From an uncultured Methylococcaceae bacterium (GTDB lineage: Bacteria; Pseudomonadota; Gammaproteobacteria; Methylococcales; Methylomonadaceae): a stretch of 38,870 nt of DNA. The position numbers were made by a program, and so were the translations under genes. The notes beneath the pieces were generated by a model. That model made no database searches, was not told where the DNA came from, and was given only the letters and a program-made list of their open reading frames with translations. Below, in pieces: positions 26,720 through 35,961 of this stretch. Location: contig CAJAWH010000172.1 of NCBI GenBank assembly GCA_903945605.1, positions 1 through 38,870 on the forward strand, in the 5' to 3' direction. Position 1 is the first letter of the stretch; each line of letters begins with the position of its first letter.

Positions 26720-27340
26720 TTATTTAGAGTAAAGTTCAACAACTAACTGCTCATTAATATCGCTTCCCAAATCAACGCGATCAGGTAGCGAACTAAAGAT
26801 ACCCGACATAGATTTTGTGTTCACTTCTACCCATGCTGGAAAGCCATACTGCTCAGTCACGGTAAGGGCATCAACAATCCTTTGCTGTTTTTTTGCCTTT
26901 TCCCTTACTGCAATAACATCGCCTGGTGAAACTTGATAAGACGGTATGTTAATCAAGGCATTGTTCACCATAATGGATTTATGGGAAACCAATTGGCGTG
27001 CTTCTGCACGGGTACAAGCAAAGCCCATTCTGTATACTACATTATCTAGACGGGACTCAAGCAGATTCAACAGGTTTTCACCGGTTGCCCCTTTCTTCAT
27101 GTCTGCAGACTTATAATAATTACGGAATTGTTTTTCCAAAATACCATATATTCTACGCAGACGTTGTTTAGCCCTTAACTGCATAGCATAGTCGGAGTTT
27201 CTGGTGCGCTTAGCACCATGTTGTCCCGGCCTTTGATCAAGCTTGCATTTATTTTCTAACGACTTCCCTCTGCTTTTTAAAAAAAGGTCTGTACCTTCTC
27301 TCCGGCTCAGCTTACAGGTAGGCCCGATATATCTTGCCAT
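26720..27340 (-). CDS. rpsD: 30S ribosomal protein S4
   Basis: S4 is a primary 16S-binding protein that nucleates small-subunit assembly and, in E. coli, represses the alpha operon. The 206-residue protein begins [20 protein letters not shown] and carries the S4 RNA-binding domain ([19 protein letters not shown]) and the terminal VVELYSK. It lacks the zinc-finger form's cysteine pairs. It sits between rpsK and rpoA. A hairpin over the rpsM ribosome binding site (28139-28152) could be a target for autogenous control. Confidence 0.98.
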   Translation of the reverse strand: MARYIGPTCKLSRREGTDLFLKSRGKSLENKCKLDQRPGQHGAKRTRNSDYAMQLRAKQRLRRIYGILEKQFRNYYKSADMKKGATGENLLNLLESRLDNVVYRMGFACTRAEARQLVSHKSIMVNNALINIPSYQVSPGDVIAVREKAKKQQRIVDALTVTEQYGFPAWVEVNTKSMSGIFSSLPDRVDLGSDINEQLVVELYSK

Positions 27341-27358
27341 CTAACTACTCCAAATACC

Positions 27359-27745
27359 TTAAACGCGGCGTTTTTTAGGTGAACGACAACCGTTGTGCGG
27401 GATTGGCGTCACATCGACTATGTTATTTATTTTGAAACCAAGATTGTTTAATGAGCGCACGGCTGACTCACGTCCTGGGCCAGGGCCTTTAATCATTACA
27501 TCTAGGTTTTTCATTCCGTATTCTTGGGCAACAATGCCCGCTTTTTCAGCTGCGACCTGGGCGGCGAAAGGCGTACTTTTTCTTGAACCACGAAAACCGG
27601 AACCACCAGAAGTTGCCCAAGACAAGGCGTTACCTTTGCGGTCGGTAATGGTAATTATGGTATTATTGAAGGAGGCATGTACATGGACTATGCCATCTGC
27701 CACTTCTTTTTTTATACGCTTTCTTGCGCGGTTAGGACTAGCCAT
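27359..27745 (-). CDS. rpsK: 30S ribosomal protein S11
   Basis: S11 lies on the small-subunit platform and shapes the mRNA path at the E site. The 128-residue protein shows [20 protein letters not shown], the [18 protein letters not shown] segment and the C-terminal [18 protein letters not shown], all typical. Gene order rpsM-rpsK-rpsD-rpoA-rplQ is conserved, with 31 bases to rpsM and 18 to rpsD. Confidence 0.98.
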   Translation of the reverse strand: MASPNRARKRIKKEVADGIVHVHASFNNTIITITDRKGNALSWATSGGSGFRGSRKSTPFAAQVAAEKAGIVAQEYGMKNLDVMIKGPGPGRESAVRSLNNLGFKINNIVDVTPIPHNGCRSPKKRRV

Positions 27746-27776
27746 TGATCAATATCTCTTAAATTAAAATCAAAAA

Positions 27777-28133
27777 TTATTTTCTGATAGGTTTACGCGG
27801 GCCTTTACGGGTTCTGGCGTTTGTTCTAGTCCGTTGCCCCCTTAAAGGCAAGCCACGGCGATGACGAATGCCACGGTAGCAACCGAGATCCATAAGTCTC
27901 TTGATATTCATTGACACTTCACGCCTTAAATCACCTTCCACTGTCATTTTTGATACGACGGTACGAATGGATTCCAGCTGCTCTTCCGCCAATTCCTTTA
28001 TTTTTACAGTTGGTAATATTCCAACCTCGTCACAAATATTTGCTGCGGTTTTACGACCGACACCATAAATTGACGTAAGTGCAATTACAGCGTGCTTATG
28101 GTCTGGAACATTGATTCCGGCAATACGTGCCAT
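27777..28133 (-). CDS. rpsM: 30S ribosomal protein S13
   Basis: S13 sits in the small-subunit head and contacts the P-site tRNA and the large subunit. The 118-residue protein begins [19 protein letters not shown] and contains [12 protein letters not shown] and the basic tail [19 protein letters not shown]. It is the first gene of the alpha operon. A GGAGGAG ribosome binding site lies 7 bases before the ATG within a small hairpin, and a good sigma70-type promoter lies ~45 bases further upstream. Confidence 0.98.
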   Translation of the reverse strand: MARIAGINVPDHKHAVIALTSIYGVGRKTAANICDEVGILPTVKIKELAEEQLESIRTVVSKMTVEGDLRREVSMNIKRLMDLGCYRGIRHRRGLPLRGQRTRTNARTRKGPRKPIRK

Positions 28134-28138
28134 TTAGA

Positions 28139-28152
28139 TACTCCTCCGAGTA
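28139..28152 (-). promoter_or_regulatory. Hairpin over the rpsM ribosome binding site
   Basis: On the minus strand TACTC and GAGTA pair around the four-base loop GGAG, which is the core of the rpsM Shine-Dalgarno sequence. The stem would partly hide the site just before the rpsM start. In E. coli the alpha operon is controlled by S4 binding to a pseudoknot in this leader. The structure here is smaller and no pseudoknot was established, so an S4 role is inference from position. Confidence 0.4.
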
Positions 28153-28177
28153 GTCTTTTTTTAAAATTAAGCTGGGA

Positions 28178-28206
28178 ATTATAACACTAACAAAATTACA
28201 GGGCAA
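28178..28206 (-). promoter_or_regulatory. Sigma70-type promoter for the alpha operon
   Basis: Reading the minus strand, TTGCCC (28206-28201) and a perfect TATAAT (28183-28178) are separated by exactly 17 bases. Transcription would start near 28171, about 38 bases before the rpsM ATG. The -35 overlaps a hairpin (ACAGGG 28198-28203 with CCCTGT 28214-28219) that covers the rpmJ stop codon and could act as a weak terminator of spc transcripts. An internal alpha promoter at this place is known in E. coli. Confidence 0.7.
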
Positions 28207-28209
28207 CAA

Positions 28210-28323
28210 TTAACCCTGTCTTTGCTTATGTCTTCCATCAACACAAATAACGCGAACTATTCCGTTTCTTTTTACAATCTTGCATTTTCTACAAATTGTT
28301 TTCACTGATGCCCGTACTTTCAC
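28210..28323 (-). CDS. rpmJ: 50S ribosomal protein L36
   Basis: A 37-residue protein reading [17 protein letters not shown] and ending [11 protein letters not shown], the zinc-binding form of L36 with ligands C11, C14, C27 and H32. It starts with GTG at 28323 and ends in TAA at 28210-28212. L36 binds 23S rRNA at the base of the large subunit. It follows secY by 32 bases and ends the spc block, as in E. coli. Its small size makes it easy to miss. Confidence 0.97.
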   Translation of the reverse strand: MKVRASVKTICRKCKIVKRNGIVRVICVDGRHKQRQG

Positions 28324-28355
28324 AACATACCTCTCAATAATTTATAAGCTTTGGC

Positions 28356-29657
28356 TTATTTTTTTAAATTAGCTTTTTTCATTAGTCCGTCATACTGCTG
28401 GGACATGACATGGGTCTGGATTTGCGATATAAAATCCATCACCACCACCACAATAATCAACAATGATGTGCCGCCAAAGGTAAATGGAACATTCCAATAA
28501 ACAATCAAAAACTCAGGCAACAAACAAACTAACGTTATGTAAAAACCACCTATCAAAGTAAGCCTGGTCATTACCTTATCGATATAATTGGTTGTTTGGA
28601 TACCTGGCCTTATACCAGGCAGAAATGCGCCTGATTTCTTTAAATTTTCGGCTGTCTCTTTAGAATTGAACACCAGTGCTGTATAAAAGAAACAAAAGAA
28701 AATGATGGCGGTGGCATAGAGCAGGATATAAACAGGTTGCCCCGGCGATAGCATGATGGCGACATCCTGCAACCATGAGAAACCTTCTGCATTACCAAAC
28801 CAGCCTGCTACTGTGGCAGGAAACAAAATAATGCTAGAGGCAAAGATCGGTGGTATAACCCCTGCCATATTAAGCTTGAGCGGCAAAAAACTGCTCTGCG
28901 CTGCATATAATTTACGGCCTTGTTGTCTTTTGGGGTAATTGATCAATATCCTTCTCTGACCTCTTTCAACAAAGACAACCAGCGCGGTCACCGAGATGGA
29001 CAGCAAAAATAGCAATAAAATGAAACCTGCGTTCATTTCGCCCGTTCTCGCCAATTCAAGTGTGCCGCCAACTGCCTTTGGCAAACCTGAGACAATCCCT
29101 GCAAAAATGATCATAGATATGCCGTTGCCAATACCCCTTTCGGTGACTTGTTCACCCAACCACATTAAAAAAACGGTGCCAGTGACTAAAGTGATGGTAG
29201 TGATAAACACGAAACCCATCCCTGGGCTAATGACAACTGACAAGCCGCCAGCTGTCTGGCTTTGCAAGGCAAGGGAGATGCCTATAGCTTGGAATGTCGC
29301 CAACACCACAGTACCGTATCGGGTAAATTGGGAAATTTTTCGTCTTCCTGACTCACCTTCTTTTTTCATTTGCTCCATTGAGGGTATCACCACTGTCATT
29401 AGCTGCATAATAATAGATGCAGAAATGTAGGGCATGATGCCTAAGGCAAACAAACTCAAGCGCATTAAGGAACCGCCGGAAAACATGTTAAACATGTCAA
29501 GTATTGAGCCGCCCTGTTGTTCAAACATGGCAGCCAGTGCTTTTGGGTCAATACCCGGCACTGGTATGTGAGCTCCTACCCGGTACACCACGAGCGCACC
29601 TAAAACGAAAAGCAATCTTGCTTTCAGTTCGGAAAAATCAGCACCTTTAGTAGCCAT
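28356..29657 (-). CDS. secY: Protein translocase subunit SecY
   Basis: SecY forms the inner-membrane channel for secretory and membrane proteins. The 433-residue protein has ten hydrophobic helices and typical motifs: [20 protein letters not shown] near the first helix, [12 protein letters not shown] (~75), the cytoplasmic loop [20 protein letters not shown] (~226-245) and [16 protein letters not shown] (~340). It lies between rplO and rpmJ, 19 bases after rplO. SecB and LepB, which act before and after it in export, are encoded elsewhere in this window. Confidence 0.98.
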   Translation of the reverse strand: MATKGADFSELKARLLFVLGALVVYRVGAHIPVPGIDPKALAAMFEQQGGSILDMFNMFSGGSLMRLSLFALGIMPYISASIIMQLMTVVIPSMEQMKKEGESGRRKISQFTRYGTVVLATFQAIGISLALQSQTAGGLSVVISPGMGFVFITTITLVTGTVFLMWLGEQVTERGIGNGISMIIFAGIVSGLPKAVGGTLELARTGEMNAGFILLLFLLSISVTALVVFVERGQRRILINYPKRQQGRKLYAAQSSFLPLKLNMAGVIPPIFASSIILFPATVAGWFGNAEGFSWLQDVAIMLSPGQPVYILLYATAIIFFCFFYTALVFNSKETAENLKKSGAFLPGIRPGIQTTNYIDKVMTRLTLIGGFYITLVCLLPEFLIVYWNVPFTFGGTSLLIIVVVVMDFISQIQTHVMSQQYDGLMKKANLKK

Positions 29658-29676
29658 TTTATTCCTTTTTTATTTT

Positions 29677-30114
29677 TTAGGCGTCTACAGTGCCGCCGGC
29701 TGCTTCAATTGATTGTTTTGCACCGGCAGTCAGTTTTATTTCTTTTGATACAGTGACTGCCTTCAGCAATACGCCAGATTTTATTATTTTTACTTTCTTG
29801 GTGAATGCAGGAACAACATTACTTTCAATCAATGACTTGATATCGATAACTTCAGCAACCAGGTCGTTCAGCTCATGTAATCTGACTTCTGCGCTTAATT
29901 TGCTAAGATGGGAAACAAAACCTATTTTAGGCAGACGACGCTGCAATGGCATCTGTCCACCTTCAAAACCCACTTTATGGAAACCGCCGCTTCTGGCTTT
30001 TTGCCCTTTATGGCCTCTACCACAAGTTTTTCCCAAGGTGCAACCAATGCCGCGACCGACCCTTTTTGATTTTTTCCGTGAACCTTCACTGGAACTAATA
30101 GTATTCAAATACAT
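29677..30114 (-). CDS. rplO: 50S ribosomal protein L15
   Basis: L15 is a large-subunit assembly protein. The 145-residue protein begins [20 protein letters not shown] and has the Gly-rich GRGIGCTLGKTCGRGHKGQK and GFHKVGFEGGQMPLQRRLPK, characteristic of L15. Its start overlaps the last base of the rpmD stop, indicating coupled translation. It precedes secY as in the standard spc order. Confidence 0.98.
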   Translation of the reverse strand: MYLNTISSSEGSRKKSKRVGRGIGCTLGKTCGRGHKGQKARSGGFHKVGFEGGQMPLQRRLPKIGFVSHLSKLSAEVRLHELNDLVAEVIDIKSLIESNVVPAFTKKVKIIKSGVLLKAVTVSKEIKLTAGAKQSIEAAGGTVDA

Positions 30115-30299
30115 TAGATTTCCTCAACGCGTAACATGTATGATATTTTGTTGATCATACCTCTGTACTCTGGAGTATTAGGAACAACAATATTTTGGTT
30201 CATTTTTCTTAGACCCAAACCTTTCAAGCAAGCCTGATGACCCGGTAAGCGGCCAAACTTGCTTTTGATCATGGTCACACTTAGTGTATTTGCTTGCAT
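30114..30299 (-). CDS. rpmD: 50S ribosomal protein L30
   Basis: A 61-residue protein matching the short bacterial L30: [20 protein letters not shown], then [21 protein letters not shown]30 binds 5S/23S rRNA regions of the large subunit. It lies 9 bases after rpsE and overlaps rplO by one base. Confidence 0.97.
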   Translation of the reverse strand: MQANTLSVTMIKSKFGRLPGHQACLKGLGLRKMNQNIVVPNTPEYRGMINKISYMLRVEEI

Positions 30300-30308
30300 A
30301 ATCTTTAC

Positions 30309-30815
30309 TTACTCGAAAATTTGTTCAACTGACAAACCGCGTTTAGCTGCAATTTGCGAAGGGCTATGCATACCGGTCAAACCATTGATAGTGGCTCTGA
30401 CGACATTGATCGGATTATTTGTGCCAATACATTTAGCCAATACATTGTGGACACCGACCACTTCAAATACAGCCCGCATGGCACCGCCTGCGATAATCCC
30501 GGTACCTTCGGATGCGGGCTGCATATAAACTTTTGCAGCCCCTGTGACATTCATGATCGGATACTGAAGTGTGTCGCCCTTAAGTGCGACTTTACGCATA
30601 TTTTTACGCGCTTGTTCAAGTGACTTTTGTATGGCAATCGGAACTTCTCGGGCTTTGCTAACGCCATAACCCACTCGACCTTCACCATCGCCGACAACTG
30701 TTAGCGCGGTAAAACCAAAAACCCTACCACCTTTTACAACTTTTGCCACGCGTCTTACGTTCACCAATTTTTCTTGCAGGCCGTCTGTACTGCCTTGAGC
30801 CGGTGCTGTAGCCAT
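30309..30815 (-). CDS. rpsE: 30S ribosomal protein S5
   Basis: S5 helps proofread tRNA selection and unwinds mRNA at the entry channel. The 168-residue protein has the double-stranded RNA-binding-like fold with [20 protein letters not shown] and [18 protein letters not shown], and the C-terminal domain ([20 protein letters not shown]). It sits between rplR and rpmD in the spc block, 10 bases from each. Confidence 0.98.
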   Translation of the reverse strand: MATAPAQGSTDGLQEKLVNVRRVAKVVKGGRVFGFTALTVVGDGEGRVGYGVSKAREVPIAIQKSLEQARKNMRKVALKGDTLQYPIMNVTGAAKVYMQPASEGTGIIAGGAMRAVFEVVGVHNVLAKCIGTNNPINVVRATINGLTGMHSPSQIAAKRGLSVEQIFE

Positions 30816-30825
30816 TGTCTATCTC

Positions 30826-31179
30826 CTAAAATTTCAATCCTGCTTCACGAGCAGCTTCAGCCAAAGCTTTTACCCGACCATGATATTTAAATCCAGAACG
30901 GTCAAAGGCAACGTTGGTAATACCTGCGGCTAAAGCTTTTTGTGCAATGAACTTGCCCACTTCAGCTGCAGCTGTCATATTGCTGGTATTTTTCAAACTG
31001 CCTTTTATTTCCGCCTGATTGGTTGATGCACTAACAATCGTTGTCGTGCCGTCACCACTTATCACCTGTGCATACATGTGTTGCGAGGTTTTATGGATAG
31101 TCAATCGTGTAGCTTTCAGTTTTTTTATGTGGCTACGCAACTTAAGTGCGCGTTTCATTCTTGCTTGTTTTTTTAGCAT
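30826..31179 (-). CDS. rplR: 50S ribosomal protein L18
   Basis: L18 carries 5S rRNA into the large subunit. The protein of 117 residues contains KKLKATRLTIHKTSQHMYAQ, then AAEVGKFIAQKALAAGITNV and AFDRSGFKYHGRVKALAEAA. Two adjacent ATG codons could start it; the second (31179) has AAGG at a better spacing of about 7 bases. It lies between rplF and rpsE. Confidence 0.97.
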   Translation of the reverse strand: MLKKQARMKRALKLRSHIKKLKATRLTIHKTSQHMYAQVISGDGTTTIVSASTNQAEIKGSLKNTSNMTAAAEVGKFIAQKALAAGITNVAFDRSGFKYHGRVKALAEAAREAGLKF

Positions 31180-31188
31180 CATGTCACC

Positions 31189-31722
31189 TTACTTTTTCTT
31201 AGCTTCTTTTCTTGCAACATGTTCGTCACTGTATCTAACGCCTTTGCCTTTATAAGGTTCAGGTGGACGATATGCCCTGATTTTGGCAGCGACTTCACCA
31301 ACGAGTTGTTTGTTGCTACCTTTGATGACGATTTCTGTTTGGCTTGGGGTTTCAACGGAGATGCCATTGGGTACATTGAAATCAACTGGGTGTGAATATC
31401 CCAATGATAATGACAGTACATTTCCCTTAGCTTGGGCCCTGTAACCAACACCGATCAAGGTCATTTTCTTCTCAAAGCCAGCCGAAACGCCAGTGACCAT
31501 GTTGTTGGCGATTGCCCTAGCCGTTCCGGCCTGTGCAGTCGCTTTTTTGTCATTTTTGTCCCAAACAACTTGGATTATGTTTTCATCAATGGTTAAAGAG
31601 ATCGATTGGTTGAAGTCATAAGACAATTCACCAATTTTTCCTTTAACAAACAGGTTATTCCCGTCCAGTTTCACATTTACTCCACTTGGAATAATGACTG
31701 GCGCTTTAGCAATTCTTGACAT
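31189..31722 (-). CDS. rplF: 50S ribosomal protein L6
   Basis: L6 binds near the sarcin-ricin loop, the landing site of translational GTPases. The 177-residue protein begins MSRIAKAPVIIPSGVNVKLD and shows the two L6 repeats, with GVGYRAQAKGNVLSLSLGYS in the second and the conserved end PEPYKGKGVRYSDEHVARKE. It lies between rpsH and rplR. Confidence 0.98.
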   Translation of the reverse strand: MSRIAKAPVIIPSGVNVKLDGNNLFVKGKIGELSYDFNQSISLTIDENIIQVVWDKNDKKATAQAGTARAIANNMVTGVSAGFEKKMTLIGVGYRAQAKGNVLSLSLGYSHPVDFNVPNGISVETPSQTEIVIKGSNKQLVGEVAAKIRAYRPPEPYKGKGVRYSDEHVARKEAKKK

Positions 31723-31734
31723 ATAGTGCCTTCG

Positions 31735-32130
31735 TTAACAAACGGTACAAATAACTTCACCACCATGACCAATTGCACGGGCTGCTCTATCCGTCATTAC
31801 GCCATTAGATGTTGATACAATTGCAATCCCTAAGCCACCAAGCACTTTTGGCAACTCATCTTTAGACTTATAAATGCGCAAACCAGGACGGCTGACCCTA
31901 TCGATGCTCTCGATTACTGGAAGCCCTTTATGGTATTTCAGTTCTATAGTCATTTCACTATGTGAACCGCTGGTTTCAACATTGAAATCTTTGATATAAC
32001 CTTCTTCTTTCAACACCTTCGCTATCGAAACTTTTAAGTTGGACGAGGGTTGTTTTACACTTTTCTTTCCTGCAGATTGACCGTTTCTTATGCGTGTCAA
32101 CATATCTGCTACTGGATCAGTCATGCTCAT
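31735..32130 (-). CDS. rpsH: 30S ribosomal protein S8
   Basis: S8 is a primary 16S-binding protein and, in E. coli, the repressor of the spc operon. The start at 32130 gives 131 residues ([20 protein letters not shown]), with GGAG 8 bases upstream. A longer frame reaching into rpsN has no family support. The C-terminal signature [20 protein letters not shown] is intact. Confidence 0.97.
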   Translation of the reverse strand: MSMTDPVADMLTRIRNGQSAGKKSVKQPSSNLKVSIAKVLKEEGYIKDFNVETSGSHSEMTIELKYHKGLPVIESIDRVSRPGLRIYKSKDELPKVLGGLGIAIVSTSNGVMTDRAARAIGHGGEVICTVC

Positions 32131-32152
32131 TATAATGTCTCCAAACTTTAAC

Positions 32153-32458
32153 TTACCAACTGGCCTTAACGACACCAGGCACATCACCACGCATGGTTGC
32201 TTCCCGTAGCTTGTTTCTGCTCAATCCAAACTTACGATAGTAACCATGGGGGCGACCAGTCAAGTTACAGCGGTTATGCACCCTAGTGACACTGGAGTCA
32301 CGTGGCAATTTCTGCAATTGCAGCTGGGCGGTTTCCCGATCTTCAAAAGTGGTGTTGGGGTCTCTAATAGTTTCTTTTAGAGCCTTACGTTTGACATCAT
32401 ATTTTTGCACTAACTTCTTACGCTTTACTTCGCGCGCAATCATTGATTTCTTAGCCAT
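32153..32458 (-). CDS. rpsN: 30S ribosomal protein S14 (zinc-free form)
   Basis: S14 sits in the small-subunit head near S3 and S10. The 101-residue length and lack of CxxC pairs mark the long zinc-independent form. Seen are [20 protein letters not shown] and the end [20 protein letters not shown] followed by [17 protein letters not shown]. It lies between rplE and rpsH. Confidence 0.98.
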   Translation of the reverse strand: MAKKSMIAREVKRKKLVQKYDVKRKALKETIRDPNTTFEDRETAQLQLQKLPRDSSVTRVHNRCNLTGRPHGYYRKFGLSRNKLREATMRGDVPGVVKASW

Positions 32459-32472
32459 AACAAAATCGCTCT

Positions 32473-33012
32473 TTAGTTTTTAAATGGAAAGTTAAACAGC
32501 TTCAACAAGGCCAAGCCTTCTTCATTTGTTTTTGCTGTTGTTGTTATTGTAATATCCATACCACGTAAAGCATCGATTTTGTCATAATCAATTTCTGGGA
32601 ATATAATTTGCTCTTTAACCCCCATTGAATAATTACCTCGACCATCAAAACTTTTAGGACTCAACCCCCTGAAATCACGTATTCTGGGTATTGAAATACT
32701 AATTAACCGATCAAGGAATTCATACATTCTGTCGCTGCGTAGAGTCACTTTGCAGCCTATTGGCATATCGTCCCTGATCTTAAAACCAGCGATTGACTTT
32801 CTGGCCAATGTGATCACAGGTTTTTGTCCGGATATTTTCTCCATATCACTAACTGCTGACTGCAAGACTTTTTTGTCTGCAACTGCACCACCAACACCCA
32901 TGTTTAGGGTTATCTTTACAATCTTTGGAGCTTGCATGACTGATTTGTAGCCAAATTGCTCTATCAAGGAAGGTAATATTCTTTCTTTATATACGGATTC
33001 TAGTCTAGCCAT
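32473..33012 (-). CDS. rplE: 50S ribosomal protein L5
   Basis: L5 binds 5S rRNA and contacts the P-site tRNA. The 179-residue protein shows [40 protein letters not shown] and the C-terminal [20 protein letters not shown]. It is 14 bases after rplX. In E. coli the S8 repressor site lies around the start of this gene; no equivalent structure was established here. Confidence 0.98.
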   Translation of the reverse strand: MARLESVYKERILPSLIEQFGYKSVMQAPKIVKITLNMGVGGAVADKKVLQSAVSDMEKISGQKPVITLARKSIAGFKIRDDMPIGCKVTLRSDRMYEFLDRLISISIPRIRDFRGLSPKSFDGRGNYSMGVKEQIIFPEIDYDKIDALRGMDITITTTAKTNEEGLALLKLFNFPFKN

Positions 33013-33026
33013 AATTCATCTATACC

Positions 33027-33344
33027 TTATGCATCAACATTAGTGTTTGTTGACTTAAAATACCTAACTTTTTTTCCGTCTTCCAGAAACCTAAAACCTA
33101 CGCGATCAGCTTTCTTTGTAGCAGGATTATAAAGGCCTATATTTGATATGTTTATTGGCATATCTTTTTCGATAATCCCACCTTGGACACCAGTATTAGG
33201 ATTTGCTTTTTGTGTCTTTTTGACACGGTTGATCCCTTCAACCAAAACCTTGTCATCCGTCAATATCTTTGCCACGCGACCGCTCTTACCTTTATCTTTT
33301 CCGGTAATTACAATCACATCATCACCTTGTTTTATTTTTTGCAT
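33027..33344 (-). CDS. rplX: 50S ribosomal protein L24
   Basis: L24 initiates large-subunit assembly. The 105-residue protein has an N-terminal KOW motif ([20 protein letters not shown]) and [20 protein letters not shown], then [15 protein letters not shown], all typical. Located between rplN and rplE with 14-base spacing on each side. Confidence 0.98.
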   Translation of the reverse strand: MQKIKQGDDVIVITGKDKGKSGRVAKILTDDKVLVEGINRVKKTQKANPNTGVQGGIIEKDMPINISNIGLYNPATKKADRVGFRFLEDGKKVRYFKSTNTNVDA

Positions 33345-33358
33345 AAATAAACCCTACC

Positions 33359-33727
33359 TTATAATACTTCAGGAGCTAATGAGATAATTTTCATAAATTT
33401 CTCACCGCGTAGCTCACGGGTTACTGGGCCAAAAATACGGGTGCCAAGGGGCTGAAGATTGTTGTTAAGAATAACGGCCGCATTACCATCGAAACGAATC
33501 ACTGAACCGTCAGGACGACGTACACCTTTACTGGTACGAACAACCAATGCATTATATACCTCGCCTTTTTTAACCCTTCCGCGAGGAATAGCATCTTTAA
33601 TACTTACTTTTATGATGTCCCCAATACCGGCATAACGCCTGTGGGAACCACCCAATACTTTGATACACATGACCCTTTTGGCACCACTGTTATCGGCGAC
33701 GTCAAGGCTAGTTTGCATCTGAATCAT
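33359..33727 (-). CDS. rplN: 50S ribosomal protein L14
   Basis: L14 lies at the subunit interface. The 122-residue protein shows [40 protein letters not shown] and [20 protein letters not shown]. It opens the spc part of the super-operon, 34 bases after rpsQ, and a stable hairpin fills that junction. Confidence 0.98.
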   Translation of the reverse strand: MIQMQTSLDVADNSGAKRVMCIKVLGGSHRRYAGIGDIIKVSIKDAIPRGRVKKGEVYNALVVRTSKGVRRPDGSVIRFDGNAAVILNNNLQPLGTRIFGPVTRELRGEKFMKIISLAPEVL

Positions 33728-33748
33728 GATTTTTTCCTAGTGTGTAAA

Positions 33749-33773
33749 GTAAACAGATGCCTTATCTGTTTAC
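33749..33773 (-). terminator. Perfect 10-bp hairpin at the rpsQ-rplN (S10/spc) junction
   Basis: GTAAACAGAT (33749-33758) pairs perfectly with ATCTGTTTAC (33764-33773) around the loop GCCTT. The stem includes the rpsQ stop codon. No U-run follows on the minus strand, so it is not a textbook terminator; it could pause or attenuate, mark an RNase III cleavage site, or stabilise the rpsQ mRNA end. In E. coli this is exactly where the S10 operon ends and the spc operon begins. Confidence 0.55.
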
Positions 33774-34028
33774 ACTTTCTAAAATTTGCACGAGCCTAAA
33801 GCTTTTATGCTTCGACATTGGTCGGCATGAGGTGATTGACACCAAATCGCCTTCCTGACAAGCATTCAGCTCATCATGCACCATCATCTTGGTGGAACGT
33901 TTAATATATTTTCCATAAACAGGATGTTTTACAACCCGCTCAACCAATACTGTTGCTGTTTTGTCCATTTTGTTGCTGACAACACGGCCTGTTATTGTCC
34001 TTAACTTTACTTCATTTTCGCTTATCAT
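33762..34028 (-). CDS. rpsQ: 30S ribosomal protein S17
   Basis: S17 is a primary 16S-binding OB-fold protein. The 88-residue protein contains [20 protein letters not shown], then [20 protein letters not shown] and [20 protein letters not shown], all family features. The start overlaps the rpmC stop by 4 bases. It is the last gene of the S10 block. Confidence 0.98.
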   Translation of the reverse strand: MISENEVKLRTITGRVVSNKMDKTATVLVERVVKHPVYGKYIKRSTKMMVHDELNACQEGDLVSITSCRPMSKHKSFRLVQILESVNR

Positions 34029-34219
34029 TGCACGCCAGCCATTTCTCTTAAAATTGTATGGATACGGGCGACATCACGCCTTACGACTTTAATTTGATGT
34101 GGCTTAGTCAATTGGCCAGTGCCTTTTTGCATTTTTAAATTAAATTGTTCGCGAGACAAGTCAAGCAGCATTGCTTCTAGTTCTATTTTATTTTTTTGGC
34201 GTAAATCACTTGCTTTCAT
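34025..34219 (-). CDS. rpmC: 50S ribosomal protein L29
   Basis: L29 sits at the peptide exit tunnel near the trigger-factor and SRP docking site. The 64-residue helical protein shows [20 protein letters not shown], then [17 protein letters not shown] and [15 protein letters not shown]. It overlaps rplP by one base and rpsQ by four, so these three genes are probably translationally coupled. Confidence 0.97.
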   Translation of the reverse strand: MKASDLRQKNKIELEAMLLDLSREQFNLKMQKGTGQLTKPHQIKVVRRDVARIHTILREMAGVQ

Positions 34220-34632
34220 TACATTATTGTCCGAGCAGTAAAAAGTGTTTTCAACGGCAACTTAGCTGAGGCCAATGCGAATGCTTCACGTGCTAATTCT
34301 TCGGAAACACCCTGTATTTCATACAACATCGTACCAGGTCTAATTTGAGCAACCCAATATTCTACACTACCTTTACCTTTACCCATACGAACTTCTAAAG
34401 GTTTTTTGGTGATAGGCTTATCAGGGAATACGCGTATCCAAATTTTTCCACCACGCTTAACATGACGGGTTATTGCCCTTCTTGCAGCCTCTATCTGGCG
34501 TGCAGTCAATCTGCCACGATCGACTGATTTAAGTCCATATTCGCCGAAACTTACTGACGAGCCACGAACGGCTATGCCATTATTTCTGCCTTTGTGTTGC
34601 TTACGGAATTTTGTTCTTTTAGGTTGAAGCAT
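34219..34632 (-). CDS. rplP: 50S ribosomal protein L16
   Basis: L16 organises the A-site region of the large subunit. The 137-residue protein begins [20 protein letters not shown] and shows [40 protein letters not shown] and [20 protein letters not shown]. Located 16 bases after rpsC. Confidence 0.98.
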   Translation of the reverse strand: MLQPKRTKFRKQHKGRNNGIAVRGSSVSFGEYGLKSVDRGRLTARQIEAARRAITRHVKRGGKIWIRVFPDKPITKKPLEVRMGKGKGSVEYWVAQIRPGTMLYEIQGVSEELAREAFALASAKLPLKTLFTARTIM

Positions 34633-34648
34633 GTCTTTGTCCCTTCAA

Positions 34649-35320
34649 CTATTTCTTATTATCTGAGTTCATAGATGCCAAATGTGCATCCATATCGAAA
34701 ACTTCACCTTTAAATATCCACACTTTAATGCCGATAATACCGTAGGTGGTGTTGGCTTCCGCCGTTGCATAATCAATATCAGCCCGCAACGTATGAAGTG
34801 GTACACGACCTTCCCTATACCATTCGGTACGGGCGATTTCTGCACCGTTCAAGCGGCCACCTAAACTGATTTTAATCCCTTCAGCACCTAACCGCATGGT
34901 GTTGGTCACTGCTCGTTTCATTGCGCGGCGGTACATAATACGTTTTTCCAATTGTTGGGCAACGCCTTCTGCAACCAAGTATGAATCAAGTTCCGGCTTT
35001 CTGATTTCCTCAACATTTAGCTGAACGGGCACACCGATCATTTTGGAGATTTGCTGTCTCAAAATATCGATATCTTCGCCTTTTTTGCCAATCACGATAC
35101 CTGGACGTGCGGTATGCACGGTTATTTGCGCATTATTGGCTGGCCTGTTGATCTGTATCCGGCTTACGGATGCGTGTGCCAATTTCTTTTTGATAAAATC
35201 CCTTACCATAATATCTTGATGCAGGAACAAAGGATAATCATGACTATTTGCGTACCATCTGGAATTCCAATCTTTTACGATGCCTAGCCTTATGCCAATC
35301 GGATGTACTTTCTGACCCAT
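34649..35320 (-). CDS. rpsC: 30S ribosomal protein S3
   Basis: S3 forms part of the mRNA entry tunnel. The 223-residue protein begins [20 protein letters not shown], has a type II KH domain with [12 protein letters not shown] (~74-85) and a C-terminal domain ([20 protein letters not shown], then [15 protein letters not shown]). It is about ten residues shorter than E. coli S3 at the C-terminus, within normal variation. Between rplV and rplP. Confidence 0.98.
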   Translation of the reverse strand: MGQKVHPIGIRLGIVKDWNSRWYANSHDYPLFLHQDIMVRDFIKKKLAHASVSRIQINRPANNAQITVHTARPGIVIGKKGEDIDILRQQISKMIGVPVQLNVEEIRKPELDSYLVAEGVAQQLEKRIMYRRAMKRAVTNTMRLGAEGIKISLGGRLNGAEIARTEWYREGRVPLHTLRADIDYATAEANTTYGIIGIKVWIFKGEVFDMDAHLASMNSDNKK

Positions 35321-35329
35321 TTCCTGCCC

Positions 35330-35665
35330 CTACAGAGTTTCTTCTACTTTAATTGTAATATGGCAGGTTCTTTTAAGGATGCGGTTACCACGCCCTTTAG
35401 CTCTTGCCTTAAACCGTTTCAAGGTTGCCCCTTCGTTAACAAATACTGTCGACACTTTTAAATCATCAATGTCGACACCTTCGTTGTGGTCGGCGTTGGC
35501 AACAGCAGACAATAATATTTTTTTGAGTATTGCCCCGCCCTTTTTTGAACTGAACGTCAAAATGTCAAGAGCCTTGTCTACTGGCAAGCCTCTGATCTGA
35601 TCACCCACTAAACGTGCTTTTTGTGCCGATAGCGGTGCATTGCTTAATTTTGCTGAAATTTCCAT
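35330..35665 (-). CDS. rplV: 50S ribosomal protein L22
   Basis: L22 lines the exit-tunnel constriction and is a site of macrolide-resistance changes in other bacteria. The 111-residue protein shows [20 protein letters not shown], then [20 protein letters not shown]. The loop [20 protein letters not shown] is intact, with no obvious deletion. Between rpsS and rpsC. Confidence 0.98.
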   Translation of the reverse strand: MEISAKLSNAPLSAQKARLVGDQIRGLPVDKALDILTFSSKKGGAILKKILLSAVANADHNEGVDIDDLKVSTVFVNEGATLKRFKARAKGRGNRILKRTCHITIKVEETL

Positions 35666-35676
35666 AATATTAACAA

Positions 35677-35949
35677 TTACCTGGATTTCTTATCGACCAC
35701 ATGGCCTTTATAGGTACGGGTAGGGGCAAACTCGCCTAATTTATGCCCAATCATGTTTTCAGAAATTAACACGGGTATGTGTAATTTTCCATTATGGACA
35801 GCAATCGTTAAGCCTAGCATCTCTGGAAGGATCATTGATCTTCTTGACCATGTTTTAATCGGTTTCCTATTATTGCTGCTAACGGCATCTTCAATTTTTT
35901 TAAGAAGATGATGATCAATAAATGGACCTTTTTTAATTGAACGTGGCAC
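35677..35949 (-). CDS. rpsS: 30S ribosomal protein S19
   Basis: S19 lies in the small-subunit head with S13. The 90-residue protein begins [20 protein letters not shown] and has [20 protein letters not shown] and the end [19 protein letters not shown]. Spacing is 12 bases after rplB and 11 before rplV. Confidence 0.98.
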   Translation of the reverse strand: MPRSIKKGPFIDHHLLKKIEDAVSSNNRKPIKTWSRRSMILPEMLGLTIAVHNGKLHIPVLISENMIGHKLGEFAPTRTYKGHVVDKKSR

Positions 35950-35961
35950 TCTAAAACCTCA

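Noticed and set aside
28996-29430. Plus-strand frame opposite secY
   Set aside because: Antisense shadow of SecY with no family features.
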